DNA of 64,000 nucleotides, taken from contig JBFLWY010000002.1 of NCBI GenBank assembly GCA_040757355.1, positions 1 through 64,000 on the forward strand. The letters are read 5' to 3'. Of this stretch, positions 1 through 9,018 are shown piece after piece. Origin of the DNA: DTYU01 sp040757355 (GTDB taxonomy: Bacteria; Bacillota; Desulfotomaculia; Desulfotomaculales; Ammonificaceae). The translations under genes were made by a program, and so were the position numbers. Position 1 is the first letter of the stretch. The number at the start of each line of letters is the position of its first letter. Below the pieces are notes generated by a model. That model was not told the DNA's origin. It ran no database searches and saw only the letters and a program-made list of their open reading frames with translations.

Positions 1-1
1 T

Positions 2-772
2 CTGATTACCGTTAATTTCAACGAAAGCGTGCGGGAAGGAGCCTATTTTAACGACATCGCGCTGAGAGCGGGCGAAACGGCAGTTGCTGCGGCTTACAGC
101 GTAAGCGGCAGTACCCTGACCATTACCCCGTCTGCCGGCCTTGATTACACTACCGAGTATACCGTTTTGGTACCTGCCGGCGCGGTACAGGACACGGCCG
201 GAAACGCGCTGGCGGCGGAGTATACATTCAGTTTCACAACCGAAGGCGAAATATATAACCTGCCCGAGGATTTTGCTGGAACTCAGGGCCAGAACAACTG
301 GTATTATTATGGGGAAGCCGGGGGGTATTACCTGCTCCATTATGACGATTATGTTGACCCATGGGGGACAGACGGCGTGGATACCTGGAATACAGACAGC
401 AGCCGGTATCTGCAAATCGCTCCGGACTTCATCCAAACCGGGGAAGGTTCTAATACCGCTGTCGGGTGGCAGGCGCCAAGGGCCGGTACGGTGAGCATCA
501 CCGGAACAATGACCATCGGCGGCAATTATCAAGGCGACTGGAGCGATGACGGCATTAACTTCAGCATCCGGAAAAACGATGAAACTATAGCTGGACCGGT
601 CTGGGTGTACNNNNNNNNNNATAATACCGGTACTCTATCGGTGGATATTGACGTGGCCGAAGGGGACGTGATCTATTTCTACCAGGACCGCCTAAATTGG
701 CAGGACTGCGACGCAGCGAGTTATGACTTTACCGTACGGTATACAGGAGAGCCGGCAGGGGAGGGGTATTGA
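2..772 (+). CDS. Secreted/cell-surface protein with SbsA-type Ig-like domain, 5' end outside the window
   Basis: The reading frame is open from the first bases, so the gene starts upstream. The first ~85 visible residues fit a bacterial Ig-like (Big_5/SbsA) domain: a VNFNESV strand at the start, a TEYTVLVPAGAVQDTAGN turn and a closing YTFSFTT. The remainder (with GTQGQNNWYYYGE) resembles beta-sandwich regions of secreted carbohydrate-active proteins, but I cannot name it. There is no sortase motif or C-terminal membrane segment. Ten Ns at 611-620 interrupt the gene; the frame on both sides reads as one protein, so the true gap is probably compatible in phase. Likely an exported structural or binding protein; substrate unknown. 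Confidence 0.7.
   Translation: MITVNFNESVREGAYFNDIALRAGETAVAAAYSVSGSTLTITPSAGLDYTTEYTVLVPAGAVQDTAGNALAAEYTFSFTTEGEIYNLPEDFAGTQGQNNWYYYGEAGGYYLLHYDDYVDPWGTDGVDTWNTDSSRYLQIAPDFIQTGEGSNTAVGWQAPRAGTVSITGTMTIGGNYQGDWSDDGINFSIRKNDETIAGPVWVYXXXXNTGTLSVDIDVAEGDVIYFYQDRLNWQDCDAASYDFTVRYTGEPAGEGY
611..620. other. Assembly gap (10 Ns)
   Basis: Ten consecutive undetermined bases inside the Ig-like-domain gene. Such runs usually mark a scaffold join of uncertain length, so the protein length there is not reliable. Confidence 0.95.
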
Positions 773-802
773 TAAGAGAACCCTGGAGCAGTTGACCTGA
801 AT

Positions 803-866
803 GAAGTGGTAGCTTCAACAGCTTAAGGGCTATATTGAGTGCTGGGATGTCAGTATAAGGTTGAAC
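803..866 (+). repeat. Remnant of the CAGCACTCA element and of the hairpin-linker repeat
   Basis: GAAGTGGTAGCTTCAA, then TGAGTGCTGGG (836-846), match one arm of the inverted-repeat element seen intact at 46928-47027 and 52216-52394. It is followed directly by TCAGTATAAGG and TTGAACG, the linker and first heptad of the composite repeat found from 9.5 kb onward. This is the leftmost trace of the repeat family. Confidence 0.6.
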
Positions 867-888
867 GTCTATTCTCGGAGGATGAAAC

Positions 889-1338
889 GTGAGAGCGGTA
901 GTACAGCGTGTTGCGCGCGGTGCGGTCTATATCGATGGGAAAACCCTTTCCAGCATCGGACGCGGCCTCGTAGTCTTGCTCGGGGTAAAAGAAGACGACA
1001 CGCGGGCTGATGCCGGTTACCTGGCGGAGAAAATTGCACACATGCGGATCTTCGAGGACCGGGAGGGTAAAATGAACCGCTCGGTGCTGGACGTAGGTGG
1101 AGCGGTGCTGGTGGTATCCCAGTTTACACTGTACGGCGACTGCCGGCGGGGTCGCCGCCCGAGCTTCACCGGCGCAGCGCCGCCGGTCCTGGCCGAACCG
1201 CTGTACCGCGACTTTATCGCCGAACTCGGCGCCCGCGGCGTCGTAACCGCAGAAGGCCGGTTCCAGGCAAGGATGCTGGTCGAAATAGTAAACGACGGCC
1301 CGGTGACCTTAATCGTCGATTCGGAATCGAAAAGATAA
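889..1338 (+). CDS. dtd: D-aminoacyl-tRNA deacylase
   Basis: Hydrolyses the ester bond of D-amino acids (and glycine) mischarged on tRNA, protecting translation in the cytoplasm. The 149-residue length is typical. Both signature motifs are present: SQFTLYGD at residues 77-84 and NDGPVT at 135-140, which form the active site of the dimer. GTG start at 889 with GGAGGATG 5 bp upstream. The next gene is an MBL-fold hydrolase 13 bp downstream, the arrangement often seen after relA in Clostridia, so the two are probably co-transcribed. Confidence 0.96.
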   Translation: MRAVVQRVARGAVYIDGKTLSSIGRGLVVLLGVKEDDTRADAGYLAEKIAHMRIFEDREGKMNRSVLDVGGAVLVVSQFTLYGDCRRGRRPSFTGAAPPVLAEPLYRDFIAELGARGVVTAEGRFQARMLVEIVNDGPVTLIVDSESKR

Positions 1339-1351
1339 CGGGGTGTGAGAG

Positions 1352-1981
1352 TTGTTTGTAAAGACTTTAATCGTGGGTGACTTACAGTCCAACGCTTACA
1401 TCACCGGTTGCCGGGTAACTAAAACGGCGGCGGTCATCGACCCGGGAGCAGAAGGGGAGCGGATCCTTGATGCGGTTCTCGCGGAAGGGTATAAGATCTC
1501 CCACATACTTCTTACTCACGGGCACGCGGACCACATCGGGGGCGTAGGCGTAATCCGGAAGGCCACCGGCGCCCTTGTCGCAATACACACCGGTGATGAG
1601 CCGATGCTAAGCAACGCCGCGCTGAATCTTTCCAGTTACTTCGGCAAAGGATATACCGCGGGTCCGTCCGACATACAACTGAAGCACGGCGATGTCATTA
1701 AAGTCGGTGAATTAACCCTGGAAACACGGCATACACCCGGACATACACCGGGCAGTGTTTGCTTCGTCGGCCCCGGTGCGGTTTTCACCGGGGACACGCT
1801 TTTCGCCGGTTCGGTGGGACGGACGGATTTCCCCGGAGGGAGCCTCCAGGCGCTGCTGCAGTCGATCAAGAGCCAGTTGCTGTCCCTTCCGGAAGAGACC
1901 GTCGTTTACCCGGGTCACGGTCCGGCTACCACCATCGGCGAAGAAAAGGAAGACAACCCCTTTTTAACGGCGGACTGGTAG
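1352..1981 (+). CDS. MBL-fold metallo-hydrolase (glyoxalase II / YcbL-like)
   Basis: A 209-residue single-domain metallo-beta-lactamase-fold hydrolase. The metal-binding motif THGHADH is at residues 55-61, with further ligands His131 (GHTPGS), Asp148 (TGDTLF) and His189 (PGHGP). This ligand set is that of small YcbL-type glyoxalase II-like thioesterases; the substrate cannot be read from sequence. TTG start at 1352 with a weak GTGAGAG site just upstream, 13 bp after dtd, so translation probably follows from the same transcript. Confidence 0.9.
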   Translation: MFVKTLIVGDLQSNAYITGCRVTKTAAVIDPGAEGERILDAVLAEGYKISHILLTHGHADHIGGVGVIRKATGALVAIHTGDEPMLSNAALNLSSYFGKGYTAGPSDIQLKHGDVIKVGELTLETRHTPGHTPGSVCFVGPGAVFTGDTLFAGSVGRTDFPGGSLQALLQSIKSQLLSLPEETVVYPGHGPATTIGEEKEDNPFLTADW

Positions 1982-1999
1982 GAGTGGCGGGGAGGATAA

Positions 2000-2187
2000 A
2001 CCGCCAAGACGCCAAGGATACAAAAGGAAAAAAATAGTCACACAAAGACACGAACCCGCAAAGAAAAAATATAACAAACCTAATAAAAAGCTAAAAAACA
2101 ATCAGTTGAAAAGGTTAGGGAGGAATTCAAAGGGCGGTGTTAACGTGACAGTTATTGATAGTTGTAAATCTTGGCGCCTTGGCGGTG
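2000..2187. repeat. Inverted pair of CGCCAAGACGCCAAGG-type repeats
   Basis: CCGCCAAGACGCCAAGGA at about 1999-2016 is answered by the near reverse complement CTTGGCGCCTTGGCGGT at 2170-2186. The AT-rich spacer contains ACACAAAGACACGAA and runs of A. The right arm lies at the 5' end of the next gene, where it would encode LGALAVG if an upstream start were used. A mobile-repeat origin (MITE-like) is my inference. Confidence 0.6.
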
Positions 2188-2193
2188 GGAAAT

Positions 2194-3951
2194 ATGAAGG
2201 GCAAATTCAGATTCTCGCCCCGGCCTAACCGGGCGCACGAAATAAACTGGCGGCCGTGGGGCGACGAGGCCTTTGCTGTAGCCCTGGTTGAAGATAAACC
2301 GGTCTTTTTGACGATAGGAGCGCCCTGGTGCCGCGGGTGCCACTTGATGGATGAAACCAGCTTTTCGGATCCCGAGGTAATCGGGCTGTTAAACGAAAAG
2401 TATATACCGGTGCGGGTCGATGCCGACCGCCGTCCCGACGTCAACGAGCGCTATCACAGGGGCGGCTGGCCCAGCAATGCCGTATTAACCCCGAGAGGAC
2501 GGGTGATCACCGGCGGCACTTACGTTCCGCCGGAACGGTTAAAACAGGTTCTGGAAGAAATAGCGGGGGTATGGCATGATAAGCGCGAGGAATTCCGAAG
2601 GGCGGAAGCAAAACTTACCAAAGAACCGCCGGAGATTATACCGGCAGAGACACTTGATCTCTCCCCGTACCACCGGACTGTTGCTGCGATTAAACGCGCT
2701 TATGACCCGATCCACTACGGCTTCGGGCGTGACGCAAAGTTCCCGTTTCCACAAGCCCTCGAACTCGCGCTGCACGCCGCACATACCGGTCGGGATGAGG
2801 CACTGCTTAAAATCGCGACCGGCTCACTCACGGCGATGGCGGGAGGCGGGATGTACGACGTTGAAGAGGGCGGCTTTTTCCGGTACTGCAGCACCAGGGA
2901 CTGGACGCTGCCGCAGCACGAAAAGCTGCTCGGGGTCAACGCGGCGATGCTCCATGTCTGCCTGCGGGCTTTCCAGTTAACCGGCGAACAGCGTTTTGCG
3001 GACACGGCCCGCGACGTTCTTGCTTACCTCGAAAAGCATCTCCTGAACCCGGACGGCACCTGGGCGGGCAGCCAAGCCGCCGACGGGGAGTACTACAACC
3101 TGACTTACGCGGAACGGCGCCGCAGGGGTGGCCCGAGCGTTGACCGCACCGTCTTCACCGACCAGAATGCCGTTCTCATCAGCGCGCTGGCCCTGGCCGC
3201 CTGGGTACTCGAAGAGGACCAGTGGCAGGCAAAGGCGGTCAAGACCGCGACAAAGCTCTGGGAACACGCTTACCGGGAAGGGCGGGGGATGGCGCACTAC
3301 TTCGACGCCGAAGCCGCCGGACTCTTCGGCCGGCTTGCGGATCAGGCAGCCTTCGGGAGGGCGTGCATCGACCTCTACAGCAGCACCGGGGAAACGGTAT
3401 GGCTCGCCCGCTCCCGAACCCTTGCCGAATTCTGCCTAAACGAGCTGCGCTCGGCGAAGGGCGCCCTGTACGACGGCAAACCCGACCCCGGCGCGATAGG
3501 AGAAATGGCGGTCCCCCTTGCCAACATCGGCGAAAACGGCTTGGCCGCACGCTGGCTCCTGGAGCTCGGCGTACTTTCCGGCAACGAGGGCTACACCTCC
3601 GCTGCCAACGCTGCGCTGAGAGCGCTGGCGCCGGTCTTCGAACGCGAGGGGCTTGCGGGAGCGGCCTTCGCCCTGGCCGTATGGGAAGCGCTTCATCCCT
3701 GGACCTGTGTTACGGTGGTCGGCAAGCGCCAGGACCGGCGCACGGCGTCGCTGCACCACCGGGCCCTTGCCGCCTACGTTCCTGCCAAAACGGTCCGCCT
3801 GATCCCTGCGGAAGACCCGCCTGCGTTAAAAGCCGCCGGACTTAAGCTGCGGAAGGATCCCTACGCCGTAGTTTGCAGGGGGACCACGTGCTTCCACCCG
3901 GTGTCGGAACCCGCTGCTCTGATTCAGCTCTTACGCCCCGATTCCGCTTGA
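2194..3951 (+). CDS. Thioredoxin-domain protein of the YyaL/DUF255 family
   Basis: A cytosolic protein of about 585 residues with an N-terminal thioredoxin-like domain (NWRPWGDEAF, then PWCRGCHLMDETSF with the CxxC at residues 46-49) followed by an (alpha/alpha)6 glycosidase-like region (GGGMYDVEEGGFFRY, FTDQNAVLISALALAAW). This is the architecture of the YyaL/spermatogenesis-associated-protein-20 family, whose biochemical role is not settled. An upstream in-frame ATG at 2155 exists, but the extra residues are encoded by the inverted repeat, and family members begin near the NRxxxEIN segment, so I prefer ATG 2194 behind GGTGGGA. Confidence 0.85.
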   Translation: MKGKFRFSPRPNRAHEINWRPWGDEAFAVALVEDKPVFLTIGAPWCRGCHLMDETSFSDPEVIGLLNEKYIPVRVDADRRPDVNERYHRGGWPSNAVLTPRGRVITGGTYVPPERLKQVLEEIAGVWHDKREEFRRAEAKLTKEPPEIIPAETLDLSPYHRTVAAIKRAYDPIHYGFGRDAKFPFPQALELALHAAHTGRDEALLKIATGSLTAMAGGGMYDVEEGGFFRYCSTRDWTLPQHEKLLGVNAAMLHVCLRAFQLTGEQRFADTARDVLAYLEKHLLNPDGTWAGSQAADGEYYNLTYAERRRRGGPSVDRTVFTDQNAVLISALALAAWVLEEDQWQAKAVKTATKLWEHAYREGRGMAHYFDAEAAGLFGRLADQAAFGRACIDLYSSTGETVWLARSRTLAEFCLNELRSAKGALYDGKPDPGAIGEMAVPLANIGENGLAARWLLELGVLSGNEGYTSAANAALRALAPVFEREGLAGAAFALAVWEALHPWTCVTVVGKRQDRRTASLHHRALAAYVPAKTVRLIPAEDPPALKAAGLKLRKDPYAVVCRGTTCFHPVSEPAALIQLLRPDSA

Positions 3952-4085
3952 CTTCCATACCCTGACAGCGTACCTGTTGCCCCGCGTTCCATTAATCTTA
4001 ATGGTTCAAGATTATGTTGTTTGGTACGAAAACAATACTGAAACTCCAAAACTTTTTTTCAGCCTATTTACGCAAGAGGTAAGCA

Positions 4086-5684
4086 GTGACAAGGAAACCG
4101 CTCCTTCAGCTTGTGTTGCTTTGCTTTTTCCTCATAACCGCTCCGGTTAACACTTCGGGGCAGCCCCGTACGGGAAACGCAGACGGGCTGTCGGTGGTCC
4201 TCATTATCGACAGTTCCGGGAGCATGGCTAAAAACGATCCCAATAACGACAGGATAGCGGCGGCCAAAAAGGTCGTTGAACTGCTCCGTAAAAACGACGA
4301 AATAAGTGTCGTCCGCTTTTCGGACCGGCCGACGGTGCTCGTACCGCTTAGGAAGATAGAAACGGCGCAGTCCCGCACTGAAATTTCCACCCTCCTCTCA
4401 GGAATCGGCGCACGCGGCGACACAGACATCAAAGGGGGGTTGGTAAGCGGCTACGCTGAACTCAACAAGGCCGCCGGGGGGAAGCGCTTCGCGCTGCTGC
4501 TCTCCGACGGCGAACCTGACCTGCCTCACCTTAGAAACAACCCGCGCGCAAAGGAAGCCTACCTGAACGAGTTATACAACGCATCCCTCACTTACAAAAA
4601 CAGGGGTTGGGCCGTCCACTGCATCGCGCTGCACCAGAAAGAAGCCGGCTCCGTCCTGCGCCAGGTCGCCGCGCAGACCGGCGGCGAATACTTCTTTGTG
4701 CCTGAAGCCTCTACGCTGGTTAAGTTCTTTCAGTCAATCCTTGTGGTCCAAAAGCATCATCCTGAGGAAAGACCGAAACTTGCCTCTGCTTACGAGGCGA
4801 AGCCTTATAAGACAGGACAGCGGTTTCCGGTGCGGGCATGGCTGAAACTGCGTGAGGACCTCCTGGTCCCGGGCCCGCACTTAGAAATTGATAATATCCG
4901 GCTTGTCCTGAGCACCGGCGAAAACCCGCTCGAAACCCTGACTCTCAGGGACGACGGCATGGCGGACAGCGGTGACGATCAAGCCGGCGACGGAACTTTC
5001 TCTTGCCTGGTGAACTGCCGGGAACCAGGGCGGTTCACGCTGACATTGACGATGGAGGGAGTCTATCGCGGGGAAAAGGTTTCTGATAAAGCGGTAATCG
5101 GTGAGATTCAGGTGCTGCCGGGTTCCACCGCAGGACGCCGGGTGACAAGCCTGGCGAAGCGGGCGGCTTTACCTGTACTTGGGTTAATCATTCTTGCCGC
5201 GCTGCTGGTTGTTGCGGCCCGGTTTTTGAAGGACCGCATGGCGGTGCGCGTTAAGGGCACTTTGCGGTACTGGATCGAAGCGCAGGACAACCCTGCGGTT
5301 CACGAGCTTGACCTCGCTAAGCTGAAAAAAAGTGAGGCGGTTGTAGCAACCGAGCGGAAGGAAGGAGTAGACTTCGTCCTGCCCGTCGTTACCAACCACT
5401 TCACGTTCAAGATCAAAAAGCTGAGTAAAGCCCAGAAGGAGATCGAGGACGGTAAGGAGTTCAGCGTCAGAAAAGGGGCCTACATAGCCGCGGGCCTTCC
5501 CGGAACTTTTCTCGTCTTTGAGGAAGAACAGCGGGTGTTCAAAACTCCCGTAACTCGGGAAGAAATCCGTCACGGCGACCGTTTTAAGGTAAGGGGATAT
5601 ATCTTCGAGTTCGACTGTCCGGAAGCCGGCAGGAGGGCAAAGGACAGAATACGAACACCAAGACCTCTTGGTAAATTTAAATAG
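4086..5684 (+). CDS. Membrane-anchored von Willebrand factor A domain protein
   Basis: 532 residues. A signal-type hydrophobic segment (residues ~6-25) precedes a vWA domain whose MIDAS motif DSSGSM (Asp42, Ser44, Ser46) is intact, with a conserved LLSDGEPD later. A beta-rich middle region follows, then one membrane helix at ~361-380 and a cytoplasmic tail of about 150 residues. The design suggests an extracytoplasmic, metal-dependent protein-binding module anchored in the membrane. GTG start at 4086 with AGAGG upstream. No ATPase or chelatase partner lies nearby, so its ligand is unknown. Confidence 0.8.
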   Translation: MTRKPLLQLVLLCFFLITAPVNTSGQPRTGNADGLSVVLIIDSSGSMAKNDPNNDRIAAAKKVVELLRKNDEISVVRFSDRPTVLVPLRKIETAQSRTEISTLLSGIGARGDTDIKGGLVSGYAELNKAAGGKRFALLLSDGEPDLPHLRNNPRAKEAYLNELYNASLTYKNRGWAVHCIALHQKEAGSVLRQVAAQTGGEYFFVPEASTLVKFFQSILVVQKHHPEERPKLASAYEAKPYKTGQRFPVRAWLKLREDLLVPGPHLEIDNIRLVLSTGENPLETLTLRDDGMADSGDDQAGDGTFSCLVNCREPGRFTLTLTMEGVYRGEKVSDKAVIGEIQVLPGSTAGRRVTSLAKRAALPVLGLIILAALLVVAARFLKDRMAVRVKGTLRYWIEAQDNPAVHELDLAKLKKSEAVVATERKEGVDFVLPVVTNHFTFKIKKLSKAQKEIEDGKEFSVRKGAYIAAGLPGTFLVFEEEQRVFKTPVTREEIRHGDRFKVRGYIFEFDCPEAGRRAKDRIRTPRPLGKFK

Positions 5685-5794
5685 AGAAAAAATTGTTAAA
5701 GCCGGGCTCTAGAAAGATTCTAGGCAAGAAGGCGGCTTTGCAGCCAAGTACCGTTCTCCGGGAAAGCTTTACCGGCACACAGCGTTGGCTGCGC

Positions 5795-7276
5795 CTAAGA
5801 GTTTCTTATCAGGATCGTTGCCGTTTGGTCTTCGTACAAGACGGACCAGCGGGGCGAGAGCGTGAGCGCCTGCACGAGCGGGGAACCGGCCGGCATGAAA
5901 ACGTACTTGATATTGTACTCCTCCAAGAGTTCTGCCGCCCCCGGCCGGAGCCGCGTGATTGTGATGTAGTCGCCGAACACCTTTTTCATGTAGACGTCCG
6001 CCCGGCCGTCGATAAAGACTTTCTCCTGCGGTAGGTTCCAGATGAGGTAGCCGCCCCACCCATAGTTGTTGAGCACTTTCCCGTCAAGCGGGTTGTCCTT
6101 TAAGAATGCCACCGCCTCGACGGGATAATCCTCTTTGTCGGTAAAACGGTAGTCGATTTTACTTTGCGGCGGGGCCTTGGCGGCCAGGACAACGGCGTAA
6201 AAAACCAGCAGCACGGGAACGAGGACCGCCTTCAGCCGCGTGAGGTCCGTTTTAATATCCAGAGAAGGGCGCAGGTAACGTGCCAGCACGAAGCCGCCGA
6301 CCAGCAGCGCGTAGGCAGCGAACCTCCCGTGAACGAAGGCCGCCGCGCCGAACAAGAGGTAGAGGACCAGGTCGGTTACCCGTATTCTGCAGGTGGTGAT
6401 GACCATGGCCGCAAAGACCGAAAGGTAGTAGACCAGGAAAAGCTGGGCGTAAAGGTCGTGAAAGTCGAGGGACAGCCACTCCTGAATATTGTCCGTCATC
6501 AGCTTGTCGCCGACGGTGCCGAGCGGGTAGAGGAGCAGGCCGAAGCCGTTGGGGTTGAGCGCGGCGGCGAGCAGGCACAGGAGCAGAATCAAGGCGAGTT
6601 TCCCGGCCTGACCGGTATCCCACGGCAGGTTTTGGAGCCTTTCACCCCGGACCCTGCTGAGGCCGGTAAGCAGGTAAAGGCCGGCCAGACCGGGCCCGAG
6701 GAAGAAGGAGCCGTGGCTGTTCGCCCATAGAACGCTGATAACCGGCAGCAAAAAAAGATAGTCTTTCTTTTCCCTGAACAGTTCTAAAACATACAGAAAA
6801 ATGACAAAAAACAAATAGGACAGCACCTGGGGCCTGATCTCCAGAAACGGGTACAACATCTCGCCCGTGACGAGCAAGGACAAGACCGCAACCGGGTATC
6901 GTCCCCCGGAACGCAGGAGCAGCTTCGTGTAAAACGCAAAAAGCAGCGCGACCAGAAGCAGGACAAGGGACAACACGCCCCAGAAGCTGCCGGCGAGGTA
7001 GGCAAGGTAGAAAAGGACTTCGGCGAGCCACTCGTGTGTTATCCAGGGTTCACCTGAGACCGTCCACGAAAAGATGTCCTGGTGGGGAATGGACTGGTGC
7101 GCCGCTATGTACCGGCCGGCGGCAAGGTGCCACCATGTGTCCGGGTCGAGTATACCGGTCTCGAACGCCCTTACCACAAGCACAAGCATGCCCGTGATGA
7201 CCAGGACTAACAGCGCGAGGCGAAAGCCGCTCAGCTTCTCTGCCTTTTCTGCCGATTCCGTTGCGCACCCGTCCAT
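5795..7276 (-). CDS. Polytopic membrane protein, GT-C-like
   Basis: 493 residues with about ten hydrophobic helices. The N-terminal extracytoplasmic loop carries DPDTWWHLAAGRYI (residues 44-57), then PHQDIFSWT and GEPWITHEWLAE, an acidic/aromatic loop reminiscent of GT-C fold mannosyltransferases (PMT-like) that use polyprenyl-phosphate sugars. A soluble C-terminal stretch (NNYGWGGYLIWNLP, FIDGRADVY) is typical of this uncharacterised clostridial family. It is the only sizeable reverse-strand gene before 48 kb and diverges from the regulator at 7591. Enzymatic activity is an inference from the loop motif only. Confidence 0.7.
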   Translation of the reverse strand: MDGCATESAEKAEKLSGFRLALLVLVITGMLVLVVRAFETGILDPDTWWHLAAGRYIAAHQSIPHQDIFSWTVSGEPWITHEWLAEVLFYLAYLAGSFWGVLSLVLLLVALLFAFYTKLLLRSGGRYPVAVLSLLVTGEMLYPFLEIRPQVLSYLFFVIFLYVLELFREKKDYLFLLPVISVLWANSHGSFFLGPGLAGLYLLTGLSRVRGERLQNLPWDTGQAGKLALILLLCLLAAALNPNGFGLLLYPLGTVGDKLMTDNIQEWLSLDFHDLYAQLFLVYYLSVFAAMVITTCRIRVTDLVLYLLFGAAAFVHGRFAAYALLVGGFVLARYLRPSLDIKTDLTRLKAVLVPVLLVFYAVVLAAKAPPQSKIDYRFTDKEDYPVEAVAFLKDNPLDGKVLNNYGWGGYLIWNLPQEKVFIDGRADVYMKKVFGDYITITRLRPGAAELLEEYNIKYVFMPAGSPLVQALTLSPRWSVLYEDQTATILIRNS

Positions 7277-7590
7277 ATTCAGATAATCGACCGATTGAGA
7301 ATTTTCTTGATCTCCGCTTATACCGAACTATCTTCGGTACGACAAATATAATTCAACGATAAAAACATGACAAGACCTTCATTAATTCCCATCCCTTTTT
7401 AACAATTTTTTTTTATAAAACAATTAAAGGAGTCCCAAGGATTAAGCCGAATTAACACTTAAAGGCAGTTATGGTTAGGTCCGACTGAACCAGGACATGA
7501 AGTACAGTAAGACGCCATCGGCAAACCAGGTTAATGTCGTGGCTCCCAGGTCATTATTTCAAGCGGTGAGCGTAGGATAGGGGAGGAAGC
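7277..7590. other. Divergent intergenic region without a gene
   Basis: 314 bp separating a reverse-strand membrane protein gene from the forward LuxR-type regulator. It is AT-rich around 7380-7430 (a run of T). TTGAGA (7295-7300) and TTATAC (7318-7323) at 17-bp spacing could be a forward promoter, a weak match. No repeats or RNA motif recognised. Confidence 0.4.
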
Positions 7591-8247
7591 ATGGGTGAAT
7601 TCCGGGTTTTGCTGGGTGGCAAATCACCCCAATGGTCCGACAGCCTGGCAGCAGCTTTTTCGGAAAGCGCCGTTTTTGAAGTAGCCGGAACTGTACTCTC
7701 ATCCGACTTAGTGGACACAGCAGGATACCTACATCCAGACATCGTCCTCTGGAAGATCGAGGACGAAGACCCTGTACCCGTTCTAAACGAACTGCAGCTC
7801 AAATGCCCCTTTATTCTGCCGGTGATCCTGGTTGACGACCCCAATAAATTTGAACTTTTAGAACTTCTCCGCGCAGGCGTGCGGGGATGCCTGCCGCTTC
7901 GCCTCCTGCCGAGGCAGATAGTTCAGGCCGTGGAGCTGATTGTAAAGGCCGGAATGATTTGTCTGCCGCGGTTGGGAGCTGAATTCTTTTCCCGGAACCG
8001 CAAGGGCGACCCCGAAACGGTTATCCTGGATTCCCTGACGGGGCGGGAACGCGAAGTCCTCCTCCTCCTCGGGAAAAACCTGTCCAACCAGGAAATCGGC
8101 AACGCCCTCTACCTTTCCGAGTCTACCGTCAAGACACACCTCAGGAGCATCTTCCGGAAACTCGGCGTGCGGAACAGGGTCGAAGCGCTGGTAGTGGCCC
8201 ACCGGTTGGGAATCCTGAAGCGGGACGTTATCTATGAAAATTATTAA
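7591..8247 (+). CDS. LuxR/NarL-type regulator with degenerate receiver domain
   Basis: 218 residues: a CheY-like domain (1-125) and a LuxR-type helix-turn-helix (LTGREREVLLLL at 149-160, NQEIGNALYLSESTVKTHL at 166-184). The position that carries the phospho-acceptor Asp in true receivers (five residues after HPD) is Lys55 (HPDIVLWKI), so classical phosphotransfer is unlikely and output is probably controlled by another signal or constitutively. Start ATG 7591 behind GGGGAGGAAG. The next gene is a shorter paralogue. Target genes are unknown; proximity to the EPS locus suggests, but does not show, a role in its control. Confidence 0.85.
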   Translation: MGEFRVLLGGKSPQWSDSLAAAFSESAVFEVAGTVLSSDLVDTAGYLHPDIVLWKIEDEDPVPVLNELQLKCPFILPVILVDDPNKFELLELLRAGVRGCLPLRLLPRQIVQAVELIVKAGMICLPRLGAEFFSRNRKGDPETVILDSLTGREREVLLLLGKNLSNQEIGNALYLSESTVKTHLRSIFRKLGVRNRVEALVVAHRLGILKRDVIYENY

Positions 8248-8455
8248 TACCTGCCTTCAGTTCCATACGACAGTTTGCCAACATAAACTAACCCCCCTGA
8301 AACGAGCGGGAAGGATTAGAACGTCAGCATCCACATATCAACCTTTTTTCACCCGTCAGGGCGATTGAGCCGGCGGGACAAACCCTGATATTTTTAAAAA
8401 ATCCCACGTATACAGATTTAATGAAGGCTTCGTAGCATTGAGGAGATGAGATAAG

Positions 8456-8890
8456 GTGAGCGCCTTGCGGCATATCCGGCTTATGCTGGATTTGCAAACA
8501 CTGGTTTCCTTTTTCACCAGCAGTGACCGGGACGTTTTCGAGATTGTAAGTGTATTCGATGCGGCAGGCCCGGTGCCGACTATTGCCGGGCGCATCCAGC
8601 CGGACGTCATCGTCTTTAACGTGCCGGGAGATACAAACGTCGGGCTGATAGCAAGATTAAGAAGGACCTATCCTTCGTCGGTGATCATAGTCTGGGCTTC
8701 TCCCGGCGAAGCGGGAGAGGTTGGCGCAGCGATCGAGGCCGGCGCGGACAGCTACCTTTTAAACGACAACACGTCGCCGGTGGAACTTGTAGAAGCACTA
8801 AAGCTCATCTGCCAAGCCGGAGTGTCCCTCTTTCCCCGTTCGGCCGCGGATTTCCTGACCTTACAACCCAAAGCGCAGAAAACCCTTTGA
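8456..8890 (+). CDS. Stand-alone pseudo-receiver domain protein
   Basis: 144 residues, with the same ~125-residue domain as the preceding LuxR-type regulator (PDVIVFNVPGD, ASPGEAGEVGAAIEAGADSYL) but ending before any DNA-binding domain. Asn55 replaces the phospho-acceptor Asp. GTG start at 8456 after GAGATGAGATAAG. It may be a dimerisation antagonist or sensor partner of the 7591 product, or a truncated duplicate; the sequence does not decide. Confidence 0.7.
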   Translation: MSALRHIRLMLDLQTLVSFFTSSDRDVFEIVSVFDAAGPVPTIAGRIQPDVIVFNVPGDTNVGLIARLRRTYPSSVIIVWASPGEAGEVGAAIEAGADSYLLNDNTSPVELVEALKLICQAGVSLFPRSAADFLTLQPKAQKTL

Positions 8891-9018
8891 AAGAATGTGC
8901 CGGCCCGCTAAGTGTTGAATACACAATAGAAGAACGCCGGGTACGCGGCAGGCGCTGCGGGAAGTTCGAATGCTGTATGCAATGTAGGCCATTACCCCTG
9001 AAGATATGGTAAAATCTA

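Noticed and set aside
6164..6730. 188-codon forward frame inside the reverse-strand membrane-protein gene
   Set aside because: Antisense shadow in GC-rich DNA with an unnatural Gln/Glu/Arg composition; the opposite strand encodes a clear membrane protein.
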